Assembly: GCA_023898785.1 (NCBI GenBank)
Contig: CP060239.1
Location: 1,488,001 to 1,552,000 of the forward strand
Length of the DNA stretch: 64,000 nt
Direction of reading: 5' to 3'
Origin: Rhodospirillales bacterium
Lineage (GTDB): Bacteria; Pseudomonadota; Alphaproteobacteria; Micavibrionales; Micavibrionaceae
The number at the start of each line of letters is the position of its first letter. Position 1 is the stretch's first letter. Shown here piece after piece: positions 16,156 through 24,518 of this stretch. The translations under genes were made by a program, and so were the position numbers. The notes under the pieces are model-generated. The model searched no databases, was not told the origin of the DNA, and worked only from the letters and a program-made list of their open reading frames with translations.

Positions 16156-18558
16156 ATGAAATTTACGCTGAGCTGGCTGAAACGCCATTTAGACACCGAT
16201 GCAACACTGGGAGAGATCTCCACGGCCCTGACTGCGATTGGTCTGGAGGTTGAGGAAATTATCGATCAGGCGAAGGATTTTGAAGCCTTCACAGTCGCTT
16301 ATGTTGAAAAGGCCGAAAAGCATCCTGATGCGGATAAGCTCAAGGTCTGCAGCGTAAAAACGGCCAATCATGGCACCCTTCAGGTTGTCTGCGGCGCGCC
16401 TAATGCTCGGGCCGGAATGAAGGCGATTTTCGCGCCGGACGGCAGTTATATTCCCGGTCTTGATCTCACCTTGAAAAAGACCAAAATCCGCGGCGTAGAA
16501 AGCAACGGCATGCTGGTTTCAGAAAAGGAAATGTGCCTCTCTGATGAACATAAAGGCATCATCGAACTGGAAGGTAACTACGAAATCGGCACACCAATGG
16601 CCGAAGTGTTTGGCCTTGATGATCCGGTGATTGATATTGCGCTCACCCCTAACCGCGCCGATTGCGCAGGAGTTCGCGGCATTGCGCGGGATCTGGCTGC
16701 TGCCGGTATAGGCACGTTAAAACCGCTCGAGACCGCGCCAGTTAAAGGCAGCTTTAAATCTGAAATCGCTGTAAAAATTGATGATCGTGAAGGCTGCCCG
16801 CAATTTCTGGGCCGCCAGATCAAAGGCGTCAAAAACGGCCCGTCTCCCGACTGGCTGCAAAAGCAGCTGAAAGCCGTAGGCCTGCGCCCGATTTCCGCGC
16901 TGGTCGATATTACCAACTTTATCTGTATGGATCTTGGACGGCCTTTGCATGCCTATGACGGCGATAAACTTAAGGGTAATATCGTGGTCGGCACGTCTAA
17001 AGGCGGCGAGGAATTGGATGCGCTTAATGATAAATCCTATGAGCTTGCTTCCGGCGCGGTTACGATTAATGACGAGTCCGGTGTCATCGGACTGGGCGGG
17101 ATTGTCGGTGGCACATCTACAGGATGCGATGAAGGCACGACAAATGTGTTCCTTGAAGTTGCGTATTTCAAGCCTGAGCGCATTGCCCGAACGGGGCGGG
17201 CTCTGGGCATTGAAAGCGATGCACGTTATCGTTTCGAACGCGGCATTGATCCGGCCTTTTTGCCAGAGGCGATGGAAATTTTCACAGCGATGGTGCTGGA
17301 AATTTGCGGCGGACAGGCCAGCGAAGTCGTTGCAGCGGGTGAACAGCCTGACTGGCAACGTACGATTGAATATGATCCGGCTTATTGCGAGCAGCTCATC
17401 GGGCTGAATGTTCCCCAAGAACAACAAGCAGAAATCCTCGAAGCGCTGGGTTTTGAGGTTTCCGGCAAAGCATCTGCGCTCAAAATCACGCCGCCAAGCT
17501 GGCGCGGGGATGTTTTCGGTCGCGCCGATATTGCGGAAGAAATTGCGCGCATTATTGGCTTTGATGCGATCCCATCTGAATCTGTCCAGGGCCTAGTTGT
17601 GCCTGCGGCGGCTGAAACTGTTTTGGGCGCAGCAATGCGCAAAAGCCGCGCTGCATTGAGCGCCCGAGGGCTAAACGAATGCGTCACATGGTCGTTTTTA
17701 GGCCGCGAGCAAGCCGAGGCTTTTGGTGCGAATGACAATGCTACCTCCGCGCTCACCTTACAAAACCCTATATCTTCGGAAATGAATGTGATGCGCCCGT
17801 CAATCCTGCCGAATTTGATTGAAGCGGCGCAGCGTAACGAAGCGCGCGGATACCCGGATGCAGCTCTGTGTGAAATCGGACCAGTATTCGCAGGCGTAAA
17901 ACCTGAAGACCAAAACATTGTGGCCTGCGGCATTCGCACCGGCGCAAACGCTGTGCGCCATTGGTCTGATGCTACGTCCGCACGCCGCGTCGATTTATAT
18001 GATGCCAAGGCCGACGCGATTGCAGCGCTTGAAGCCTGCGGCGCCCCCGGAGAAAATGCTCAAATCACTGCCGATGCGCCTGCATATTTCCATCCCGGTC
18101 GCTCCGGCGTTTTACGGCTGGGCAAAAACGTGATGGCCACATTTGGCGAAATCCATCCCGGCATTCTTGAGGATATGGGTATAAAGTTCCCGGTTGTCGG
18201 CTTTGAAGTCATGCTGAATAACATCCCGCAAGCCAAACAAAAAGGGACCGAAAAACCGATGCTGAATCTGGAGCCACTCCAGCCATTGACGCGTGACTTT
18301 GCGTTCCTGGTCGATGACGGGGTAAAAGCCGCGGATTTGATCCGCGCCGCGATGGCAGCGGATAAAACCTTAATCAGCGATGCCTCGATCTTCGACATTT
18401 ACACCGGCAAGGGCGTTGAGGACGACAAGAAATCGGTTGCACTGTCGATCACCATTCAGCCCAAAGGCGAAACCCTGACCGACAAAGACCTTGAGGCCAT
18501 GATGCAAAAAGTCATCTACCTCGTAGCACAAAAATGCGGCGGCGTTTTACGAGGTTAA
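16156..18558 (+). CDS. pheT: Phenylalanyl-tRNA synthetase beta subunit
   Basis: The large PheRS subunit binds and edits tRNA-Phe. The N-terminal EMAP-II-like tRNA-binding domain contains AEKHPDADKLKVCSVKT and VVCGAPNARAGMK (about residues 50-85). B3/B4 editing, B5 (ITPPSWRGDVFGRADIAEEI) and catalytic-like regions follow, and the C-terminal ferredoxin-fold anticodon domain begins near LEPLQPLTRDFAFLVDD. ATG 16156 (MKFTLSWLKRHL) is the canonical start; the open frame reaches back to 16093 without family similarity. The length of 800 residues is typical. It is separated from pheS by three genes and must have its own promoter, not identified here. Confidence 0.96.
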   Translation: MKFTLSWLKRHLDTDATLGEISTALTAIGLEVEEIIDQAKDFEAFTVAYVEKAEKHPDADKLKVCSVKTANHGTLQVVCGAPNARAGMKAIFAPDGSYIPGLDLTLKKTKIRGVESNGMLVSEKEMCLSDEHKGIIELEGNYEIGTPMAEVFGLDDPVIDIALTPNRADCAGVRGIARDLAAAGIGTLKPLETAPVKGSFKSEIAVKIDDREGCPQFLGRQIKGVKNGPSPDWLQKQLKAVGLRPISALVDITNFICMDLGRPLHAYDGDKLKGNIVVGTSKGGEELDALNDKSYELASGAVTINDESGVIGLGGIVGGTSTGCDEGTTNVFLEVAYFKPERIARTGRALGIESDARYRFERGIDPAFLPEAMEIFTAMVLEICGGQASEVVAAGEQPDWQRTIEYDPAYCEQLIGLNVPQEQQAEILEALGFEVSGKASALKITPPSWRGDVFGRADIAEEIARIIGFDAIPSESVQGLVVPAAAETVLGAAMRKSRAALSARGLNECVTWSFLGREQAEAFGANDNATSALTLQNPISSEMNVMRPSILPNLIEAAQRNEARGYPDAALCEIGPVFAGVKPEDQNIVACGIRTGANAVRHWSDATSARRVDLYDAKADAIAALEACGAPGENAQITADAPAYFHPGRSGVLRLGKNVMATFGEIHPGILEDMGIKFPVVGFEVMLNNIPQAKQKGTEKPMLNLEPLQPLTRDFAFLVDDGVKAADLIRAAMAADKTLISDASIFDIYTGKGVEDDKKSVALSITIQPKGETLTDKDLEAMMQKVIYLVAQKCGGVLRG

Positions 18559-18576
18559 TTAAACTCGGATGGAAGG

Positions 18577-18972
18577 CTATGGCATTTTATAGTCATTTGA
18601 ATATTTAATTATACGCTTCAATAATTTCGTCGATGGATTTTTCATGATTGTACTGCCTGATGTTTTGAGGGCTCCGAAGTCTTGCTCGATAGGGTTGAGA
18701 TCGGGAGAGTATGGTGGCAGGAAGAGCAGGACAGCTCCTTTTCCTTCAATCAACGTTTTGGTTTTGTTTGATTTGTGGAAGGTTGCGTTGTCCATGACGA
18801 CAACGCAGTTATCGTTGAGCAGCGCGCAGAGCTGCCTTTCCAGCCAGTCGTTGAAGACAGCCGCGTTGCAGGTCCCTTGCCAGAGCTGTGTGGCCTCCAG
18901 AAAGCTATCGGGCATTCTTGCCGCCAAAAACGATGTGCGGGGACGCATATGATCGAGCATTATTTGTTTCAA
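18577..18972 (-). pseudogene. IS630-family transposase remnant (C-terminal part)
   Basis: The 131 residues match the C-terminal half of an IS630/Tc1-type DDE transposase: VVVMDNATFHKSNKTK with the second Asp, then LLFLPPYSPDLNPIEQDFG with the catalytic Glu. The N-terminal helix-turn-helix half and the first catalytic Asp are missing, and the next gene begins 30 bases upstream, so this is a dead fragment. It starts 19 bases after the pheT stop and marks the left edge of the accessory islet. Confidence 0.85.
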
Positions 18973-19001
18973 AAGCCGGGGACGGATTTGCGGATGAAGG
19001 A

Positions 19002-19247
19002 TTAATAGCGCTGATTTGTCAGGAGCGGGTCGTTTTCGATTTCAGCGCGGCAATCAAGATTGCGCCGGGCGGCTTCGGCTTTGAGTTCGGCCTTACCGGT
19101 GGTTTGAGCGCGGTAACACAGCATATCGCTGCTCATCTTCGCCGGATCGCCGGACATTGACGGCGCGCGGAGCGATTGGCAAGCGCAAAGGCCCGGCGCA
19201 ATCGCCAAAAGAAGGAAAAATGACGCGCTATAAACTCTTGTTTTCAT
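19002..19247 (-). CDS. Small putative lipoprotein
   Basis: This 81-residue protein has an N-terminal hydrophobic stretch (about residues 4-20) ending in a lipobox-like LCAC, which predicts lipidation at Cys23 and transport to the outer membrane or periplasm. The mature part is only about 58 residues, contains two more Cys and is charged. No family was recognised. It stands alone between an IS remnant and yjdM. Confidence 0.6.
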   Translation of the reverse strand: MKTRVYSASFFLLLAIAPGLCACQSLRAPSMSGDPAKMSSDMLCYRAQTTGKAELKAEAARRNLDCRAEIENDPLLTNQRY

Positions 19248-19400
19248 AGCATTTTTGCCTGATCCTCCTTTTTGTTCGCCATTTTTTGCCGGTGGGGGCG
19301 GGAGTGTTTATTTTAAACCACAAAGACCACCTGGCGCCTTGCTTAGGCCGTAAACCCGTAGCCATCTCCGCCGATTTTTTAGATTTCGTCAAGAAAAAAT

Positions 19401-19745
19401 TTAATCAGCGACCTTCTTAACGACGGAGGATTTGAGGCCCATCGGCCCGAAGCCGGGAACGCGCGCGTCGATGTCGTGGTCACCGATCCATTCTTCCCTG
19501 GGCAGGACACGGATGTTTTTCACCTTGGTGCCGACTTTTATGGTGTTGTTGCCGACCTTAAGGTCCTTGGCGATGGTGACGGTGTCACCGCTTTGCAGTT
19601 CGTTGCCGACGGAATCGCGGATGATTTCGGTTTCTTCGCCCGCGGCGGACCATTCATGCGCGCATTCGGGGCAGACGAGCAGCGCACCGTCCTCATAGGT
19701 ATAAGGGGAGGAGCATTTTGGGCATGGGGGGAGAGAGGTGGTCAT
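19401..19745 (-). CDS. yjdM: YjdM/PhnA-type zinc-ribbon protein
   Basis: The 114-residue protein has an N-terminal zinc ribbon (CPKC at residues 8-11 and CPEC at 25-28), then the conserved C-terminal domain with GNELQSGDTVTIAKDLKVG and the terminal GPMGLKSSVVKKV. This is the PhnA/YjdM family, named for a link to the phosphonate operon but not required for phosphonate use; its molecular role is unknown. It is monocistronic. A dispersed repeat lies just upstream. Confidence 0.92.
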   Translation of the reverse strand: MTTSLPPCPKCSSPYTYEDGALLVCPECAHEWSAAGEETEIIRDSVGNELQSGDTVTIAKDLKVGNNTIKVGTKVKNIRVLPREEWIGDHDIDARVPGFGPMGLKSSVVKKVAD

Positions 19746-19755
19746 GGGGTTATAT

Positions 19756-19832
19756 TGTCATCCCGAGCGCAGCGAAGCAATCCAAAATCTAGATTGCCGC
19801 GTCGGGCTAAAGCCCTCCTCGCAATGACGAGA
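19756..19832. repeat. Dispersed palindromic repeat, copy 1
   Basis: The unit starts TTGTCATCCCGAGCGCAGCG, contains AAGCAATCC and ATTGCCGCG in the middle and ends CTCGCAATGACGA, so its ends are inverted copies. It belongs to the same family as the copies near 26.0, 34.8 and 62.7 kb. It lies upstream of yjdM. Confidence 0.85.
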
Positions 19833-19835
19833 GGG

Positions 19836-19928
19836 TTATTCGCACCAGTGTTTGGAGGTGGGGCAGTCGAGGTGGTGTTTGGTTTGGCCTGCGGGGCAGG
19901 TGTCATTAAGGTTTGAATAAAAAACCAT
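19836..19928 (-). CDS. Possible 30-residue Cys/His-rich small protein
   Basis: A short frame with ATG at 19928 encodes 30 residues containing three Cys and three His (CPAGQTKHHLDCPTSKHWC), a pattern that could bind zinc. A weak AGG ribosome-binding site lies ten bases before the ATG. It abuts the repeat at its 3' end and has only 19 bases to the divergent gene at 19948. It may be a real micro-protein or the leftover end of a longer gene. Confidence 0.3.
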   Translation of the reverse strand: MVFYSNLNDTCPAGQTKHHLDCPTSKHWCE

Positions 19929-19947
19929 AACTCGATAACCTGTCCTC

Positions 19948-20538
19948 ATGTCAAAAGTAGAATTCACGATATTGTTCAATATTGAACTGAAAAGGCCATC
20001 AAAGGGGAAAAGATTTATATTTACCCACTTTGATCAGGACATAAACATTGCCGCCTATGTTGAAGATGGTGACCTGTATTATGGCATAATTGAAGGCAAT
20101 CCTTTAAAGCCGGGTATTACAGATAATGTGCTTAAAGACTCTGTCAAAATACCCGTTGCCGAATATTATGACACACCAATTGTTCTAACCTTTGATTATT
20201 CCTTGGTTGATGATCAATGTCTTATCAGTGCCGCCATCGATTTAAACAAACATGAAGCTAGGGTCACTTCTGAAATAGAAGCGGGTTTTGTACACAAGTT
20301 CTTTAGCCTTGGTGGAAGTCCCAATAACGATTGTTTCGAGGAATTTAAGTTGTTCGAAACAGTAGCCTACAATAAAAAACTAACTTCCCAAGAGAATAAG
20401 CAGCTCACCCAATATTTTTACCAAAAAGAAAAAAACAATTATCTGGAATTTCGCGGCAATGAGTTTATGTACCGCGATTTTAAGACAGGACATCTTGTTC
20501 AAGATAATCCGAAACACCAACCGAAATATATTAAATGA
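19948..20538 (+). CDS. Unknown AT-rich protein, possible lectin-like (LamG/ConA) fold
   Basis: The 196-residue protein has no signal peptide or membrane helix. Alternating strands and the C-terminal pattern FEEFKLFETVAYNKKLTSQE with a following short helix resemble the end of concanavalin-A/LamG-like domains (an 'YNRALTDAE'-type motif). This is a fold guess from pattern only. The gene is richer in A and T than its neighbours, which suggests transfer. Its stop overlaps the start of the next gene by four bases (ATGA), so the two form a coupled pair; that partner is interrupted by an IS3 element. Confidence 0.65.
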   Translation: MSKVEFTILFNIELKRPSKGKRFIFTHFDQDINIAAYVEDGDLYYGIIEGNPLKPGITDNVLKDSVKIPVAEYYDTPIVLTFDYSLVDDQCLISAAIDLNKHEARVTSEIEAGFVHKFFSLGGSPNNDCFEEFKLFETVAYNKKLTSQENKQLTQYFYQKEKNNYLEFRGNEFMYRDFKTGHLVQDNPKHQPKYIK

Positions 20539-20672
20539 AACGGTTTGATGCTCATAATTTAGATGATAGTCAAAACAGATTTGAAAATCTCAAATCAATT
20601 GTAGAGAGGTGGTCCCAAGAATTCGGACAGTGAGTTAAGCTACGATCTATGACCGAAGGAGGGTCATGGATT

Positions 20673-20984
20673 ATGAGCAAGACAAGGAAGAACTACCCGG
20701 CGAAGTTTAAAGCGCAGGTTGCGCTGGCGGCGTTGCGGGAGGACGCGCCGATCACGGAGCTGTCATCCCGTTACGGGGTGCATGCGACGGTCATTCACCG
20801 TTGGAAGAAGGAGGCTCTGGCTGCGCTGGAGGCGGGTTTTGCGGGCAAGCTGGAATCGCGAGCGGACGCGCATAACGCCGAGGTCAGGGACTTGCACGCC
20901 AAGATCGGACAGCTGACAGTGGAACGTGATTTTTTAGCCGATGCCTCCGCCCGGTTGCGGTCCGGGGGCGGCAGGAAATGGTAG
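20673..20984 (+). CDS. IS3-family transposase OrfA
   Basis: The 103-residue protein has a helix-turn-helix (VALAALREDAPITELSSRYG ... IHRWKKEAL, about residues 12-50) that binds the IS ends, followed by a leucine-zipper-like helix. The ATG at 20673 is chosen because AAGGAGGG lies nine bases upstream. Its end overlaps OrfB by seven bases in the -1 frame. A T TTT TTA heptamer at 20930-20936, in the correct phase, could direct -1 frameshifting to an OrfAB fusion. Confidence 0.88.
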   Translation: MSKTRKNYPAKFKAQVALAALREDAPITELSSRYGVHATVIHRWKKEALAALEAGFAGKLESRADAHNAEVRDLHAKIGQLTVERDFLADASARLRSGGGRKW

Positions 20985-21883
20985 ACCCGTCCAATGACAA
21001 TATCGGCATCGCGGCGCAGTGCCGGTTGCTGGGGATCAGCCGCTCTGGCTGGTATTACGAGCGGCGCGGGGAGAGCGCGGACAATTTGGCGCTGATGCGG
21101 CTGATTGACGCGCAATTCCTGCAAACCCCGTTTTACGGGTCCCGTCAGATGGCCCGGCATCTGCGCCGTCAGGGGTACGAGGTAGGCCGCACCCGCGTGC
21201 GGCGTCTGATGCGCCTGATGGGAATCGAGGCGGTCTATCAAAGGCCGCGCACTTCGATGCCGCATCCCGGCCACCGGATTTATCCCTACCGGCTCAAGGG
21301 GCTCACGATCACCCGCCCGAACCATGTATGGTGCGCGGATATCACGTACATCCCTGTCAAACGCGGGTTTTTGTATCTGGTAGCGATCATGGACTGGGCC
21401 AGCCGGAAGGTGCTGGCCTGGCGGCTGTCGAACACGATGGAAACGCGCTTTTGCGTGGAGGCGCTGGAGGAAGCCATCGCCCGCTACGGGCCGCCGGAGA
21501 TCTTCAATACCGATCAGGGCAGCCAGTTCACGGCGGACGCGTGGACGGGCGTCCTGAAAGAAAACGGGATCGCGATCTCGATGGACGGCAAGGGCCGCTG
21601 GATGGACAATGTGTTCATCGAGCGGCTGTGGCGGAGTCTGAAATATGAATGCGTGTATCTGAACGCGTTCGAGAGCGGCCTGCAAGCCAGGCGGGATATC
21701 GGGCGCTGGCTGGCGTTTTACAACGCGCAGAGGCCGCATTCGGTATTTGATGGACAAACCCCGGACGACGTTTATGATGAACGAAATTTTGTTTCTCCGG
21801 CCTCGGGCTTGCCGCCTCCGCCTAACGGCTCCGGCGGCCGCGCCCTTCACCCGGAGAAACAAAACCACAGGCAGGCGGCATGA
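20978..21883 (+). CDS. IS3-family transposase OrfB (DDE integrase domain)
   Basis: The 301-residue catalytic subunit begins MVDPSNDNIG, then the HTH_21-type segment CRLLGISRSGWYY, and the rve integrase core. The DDE residues are D121 (CADITYIP), D179 (FNTDQGSQF) and E215 (FIERLWRSLKYE), with the GKGRWMDN loop typical of this IS3 subgroup. All catalytic residues are present. It is probably made mainly as an OrfAB fusion by -1 frameshifting; the -1 frame is open upstream to the slippery site. Confidence 0.93.
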   Translation: MVDPSNDNIGIAAQCRLLGISRSGWYYERRGESADNLALMRLIDAQFLQTPFYGSRQMARHLRRQGYEVGRTRVRRLMRLMGIEAVYQRPRTSMPHPGHRIYPYRLKGLTITRPNHVWCADITYIPVKRGFLYLVAIMDWASRKVLAWRLSNTMETRFCVEALEEAIARYGPPEIFNTDQGSQFTADAWTGVLKENGIAISMDGKGRWMDNVFIERLWRSLKYECVYLNAFESGLQARRDIGRWLAFYNAQRPHSVFDGQTPDDVYDERNFVSPASGLPPPPNGSGGRALHPEKQNHRQAA

Positions 21884-22292
21884 CAATAACCAACCGATCG
21901 TAGCTTAACTTCGCCGCAAAGCTGGCCGAAGAACCGAGACCACCTCTTACCCTTCAAAAAATAGCAATTTTGTATGAAATTAAAAATGCTTCACACCCTA
22001 TTCTAAAAGCTGACAAAGACAAAACGGATATGTATGTCGAGTCAGATAAACTGATCTCAGGTTTTGGACAGCTAAGAATATATGCGCATAATTTGAGCGG
22101 AAATAATGAGTGGCTGCGTAAAGGGATAAACGCCACTACATTAAAAATTGTAAAAGCAGGAATAATCATTGGCAGACAATTGCCAACTGAGCCAAAGCAA
22201 CACGAAGCACTCGGTCTTATTGAAGACGAGCGCAACCTAAAGGTCTATTCTTGGGATCAAATTTTAAGTGACATTCAAGCTTATTGTAAATA

Positions 22293-24077
22293 TTAAGCCG
22301 CTTCGTCCTTTTTATCCCGTTCCGCAACGAAATCGCGCACGTCTTGGGTTATCTTCATGCTGCAGAATTTCGGGCCGCACATGGAGCAGAAGGAGGCGAC
22401 TTTGTGCCCCTCGGCGGGGAGGGTTTCATCGTGCATGCTTCTGGCCGTCTCGGGGTCGAGGCTTAAATTAAACTGGTCGTTCCAGCGGAATTCGAAACGC
22501 GCGAGACTCAAAGCATCATCCCGTCTTTGCGCACCCGGATGCCCCTTGGCGAGATCGGCCGCGTGGGCGGCGATTTTGTAGGTTATGACGCCGGTTTTTA
22601 CATCGTCTCTATTCGGGAGACCCAGATGCTCCTTTGGCGTTACGTAGCACAGCATCGCGGTGCCGTACCAGCCGATTTGCGCTGCTCCTATCGCAGAAGT
22701 GATATGGTCGTAGCCCGGCGCGATGTCGGTGGTGAGCGGCCCGAGGGTATAAAACGGGGCCTCGTGACATTCGGCCAGTTCTTTTTCCATGTTCTCCTTA
22801 ATCAGGTGCATGGGGACGTGGCCCGGCCCTTCGATCATGACCTGCACGTCGTGGTCCCAGGCTATGCGCGTCAGTTCGCCAAGGGTTTTCAGCTCGGCAA
22901 ATTGCGCGCGGTCATTCGCGTCCTTGATCGCGCCGGGGCGCAGGCCATCGCCGAGGGAGAAGCTCACGTCGTAGGCCTTCATGATTTCGCAAATCTCATC
23001 GAATTTTGTATACAGGAAGCTTTCGCGGTGGTGGGCCATGCACCATTTGGCCATGATCGAGCCACCACGGGAAACGATTCCAGTAATACGATCCGCAGTG
23101 TATTGAATAAAAGGCAAGCGGACGCCCGCGTGAATCGTGAAGTAATCCACGCCCTGCTGCGCCTGTTCTTCCAGCGTGTCGGCAAAGATATCAAAGGTGA
23201 GGTCTTCGGCGATGCCGCCGACTTTTTCCAACGCTTGGTAGATTGGCACAGTGCCGAGCGGTACGGGCGAATTGCGCAAAATCCATTCGCGGGTATCGTG
23301 GATGTCTTTCCCTGTTGAAAGGTCCATGATGGTGTCAGCGCCCCAGCGCGTGGCCCAAACCATTTTATCGACTTCCTCGCCGATGGAGCTGGTCACAGCC
23401 GAATTCCCGATATTGGCGTTGATCTTCACAAGGAAGTTGCGGCCAATGATCATCGGTTCGGATTCAGGGTGGTTGATATTGGCGGGGATGATAGCGCGGC
23501 CTTCGGCGACTTCCTTACGGACGAATTCGGGGGTGATGAAGTCCGGGAGGTTTGCACCGAAGCCTTCGCCGCCTTTGTTGTTGTGGACTTGTTCACGCGC
23601 CTGATTTTCGCGGATGGCAATATATTCCATTTCGGGGGTGATGATGCCTTTGCGGGCGTAGTGCATTTGGGTGACATTCTGGCCCGGCTTTGCTCGCAGG
23701 GGTTTTTCAGGGGACGCGGGGAAGCGCTCGTGCTTCACTTTGCGGCGATCGAGGGCGGTCTGATCCTTGTAGCCGTTATCGATGGGCTGGACGTTCCGGC
23801 CTTCAACCTCTTCAACATCGCCTCTGCCTCTAATCCACCCCTCACGTATTTTACATAATCCGACCATAATATCAATATTCCCTGCCTTGGCTTCGTCCGT
23901 GTAAGGGCCGGAGGTGTCGTAAACGGTGATCTTGTCATCGTTGGTGAGCAAAATTTCGCGCATGGCAACTTTATGCTCGCCAATATAGACCTTTTTGGAG
24001 GCGGGCAGGCTTCCGCGAGTGACATGGGTGGTGGATGGGCATATGCCATCTTTGTTTGGGCCATCTTTGGGGGACAT
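22293..24077 (-). CDS. thiC: Phosphomethylpyrimidine synthase ThiC
   Basis: ThiC is the radical-SAM enzyme that turns aminoimidazole ribotide into HMP phosphate, the pyrimidine half of thiamine. The 594-residue protein contains the core (PANINHPESEPMIIGRNFLV, SLGDGLRPG, EGPGHVPMHLI) and the C-terminal [4Fe-4S] motif C564-x2-C567-x4-C572 in CSMCGPKFCSM. It is the second gene behind a TPP riboswitch; a tautomerase-family gene lies between, and 85 bases separate the two. It is convergent with the IS-disrupted gene, overlapping by three bases. No separate promoter or riboswitch was seen directly before thiC. Confidence 0.96.
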   Translation of the reverse strand: MSPKDGPNKDGICPSTTHVTRGSLPASKKVYIGEHKVAMREILLTNDDKITVYDTSGPYTDEAKAGNIDIMVGLCKIREGWIRGRGDVEEVEGRNVQPIDNGYKDQTALDRRKVKHERFPASPEKPLRAKPGQNVTQMHYARKGIITPEMEYIAIRENQAREQVHNNKGGEGFGANLPDFITPEFVRKEVAEGRAIIPANINHPESEPMIIGRNFLVKINANIGNSAVTSSIGEEVDKMVWATRWGADTIMDLSTGKDIHDTREWILRNSPVPLGTVPIYQALEKVGGIAEDLTFDIFADTLEEQAQQGVDYFTIHAGVRLPFIQYTADRITGIVSRGGSIMAKWCMAHHRESFLYTKFDEICEIMKAYDVSFSLGDGLRPGAIKDANDRAQFAELKTLGELTRIAWDHDVQVMIEGPGHVPMHLIKENMEKELAECHEAPFYTLGPLTTDIAPGYDHITSAIGAAQIGWYGTAMLCYVTPKEHLGLPNRDDVKTGVITYKIAAHAADLAKGHPGAQRRDDALSLARFEFRWNDQFNLSLDPETARSMHDETLPAEGHKVASFCSMCGPKFCSMKITQDVRDFVAERDKKDEAA

Positions 24078-24162
24078 TTTTAGAGTTCTTTCCTTCTATA
24101 TTATTTTACATAATGTGAACTGTTTAAAGGATACGGATACTCCGCTGCTTATTTATCATTCC

Positions 24163-24507
24163 TTATTTCACATAGCTTTCAGCATGCATATCGACGACCT
24201 CGGCAGTAATCGAAATACGGTCATCGTGATGAGTAACTTCACGCGCGACTTCAACCAGACCGGCAGCCATTTGTTTTTTGAGATCATCGGCCCGGCCCGG
24301 CAAAAGGCGCAGCGTGATGTGAATCATCTTGTCGGGCTCATGGCCGTCACCAACAACGGTATAGCGCACAGGAATCGCGCGGGTTTTGATACCGTGGATG
24401 TCGATACTCTCGCGAGAGGCCAGGTCTTTGTGCAGTTTAGCCAGAAGCTTGGGGATGTCTTCGGATGAAGAAAGCGTGTCTGTATATTCAACAATGATGT
24501 GCGGCAT
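24163..24507 (-). CDS. 5-carboxymethyl-2-hydroxymuconate isomerase-like tautomerase
   Basis: The 114-residue protein starts MPHIIVEYTD, so Pro1 after Met removal is the catalytic base expected in the tautomerase superfamily. IKTRAIPVRY and HITLRLLPGRAD match the CHMI (HpaF-like) subfamily. CHMI acts in homoprotocatechuate degradation, but no such genes are near. Instead the gene lies directly behind the TPP riboswitch and before thiC, so it is regulated by thiamine status. The true start is ATG 24507, 11 bases after the riboswitch; the longer open frame back to 24645 runs through the RNA and is not coding. Confidence 0.85.
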   Translation of the reverse strand: MPHIIVEYTDTLSSSEDIPKLLAKLHKDLASRESIDIHGIKTRAIPVRYTVVGDGHEPDKMIHITLRLLPGRADDLKKQMAAGLVEVAREVTHHDDRISITAEVVDMHAESYVK

Positions 24508-24518
24508 GTGTTTTCCTT

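Larger units (their letters stand above)
20605..21947 (+). mobile_element. IS3-family insertion sequence
   Basis: The roughly 1.34 kb element is bounded by inverted AGAGGTGGTC ends (20605-20614 and 21938-21947); inside them, GTTAAGCTACGATC recurs as a further inverted match. It carries two overlapping frames, orfA and orfB. No clean target duplication was found: the flanks read TGTAG and TACCC. It interrupts an AT-rich gene. Both frames look intact, so the element may still be active. Confidence 0.9.
20535..22296 (+). pseudogene. IS3-interrupted gene with a Shedu/DUF4263-like C-terminus
   Basis: The 5' part (20535-20604) encodes MKRFDAHNLDDSQNRF and a few more residues, then runs into the IS and stops at 20633. 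The 3' part resumes in frame after the IS (about 21946-22296) and encodes some 116 residues: ILYEIKNASHP (E-x-K motif), SGFGQLRIYAHNLS, AGIIIGRQLP and KVYSWDQILSDI. The order E-x-K, Q-x-x-x-Y, GIIIGR, YxxLL resembles the DUF4263 nuclease domain of Shedu defence proteins. The first acidic residue expected before E-x-K is not evident, so some sequence may have been lost on insertion. The gene is coupled to the 196-residue gene upstream and its stop overlaps thiC's by three bases. The assignment is tentative. Confidence 0.55.

Noticed and set aside
19476..19916. A 146-residue plus-strand frame opposite yjdM
   Set aside because: It is antisense to yjdM and crosses a dispersed repeat.
20795..21886. 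A 363-residue open frame on the minus strand inside the IS3 element
   Set aside because: It is antisense to an intact transposase with DDE motifs, is rich in Arg, Pro and His, and has no recognisable domain.
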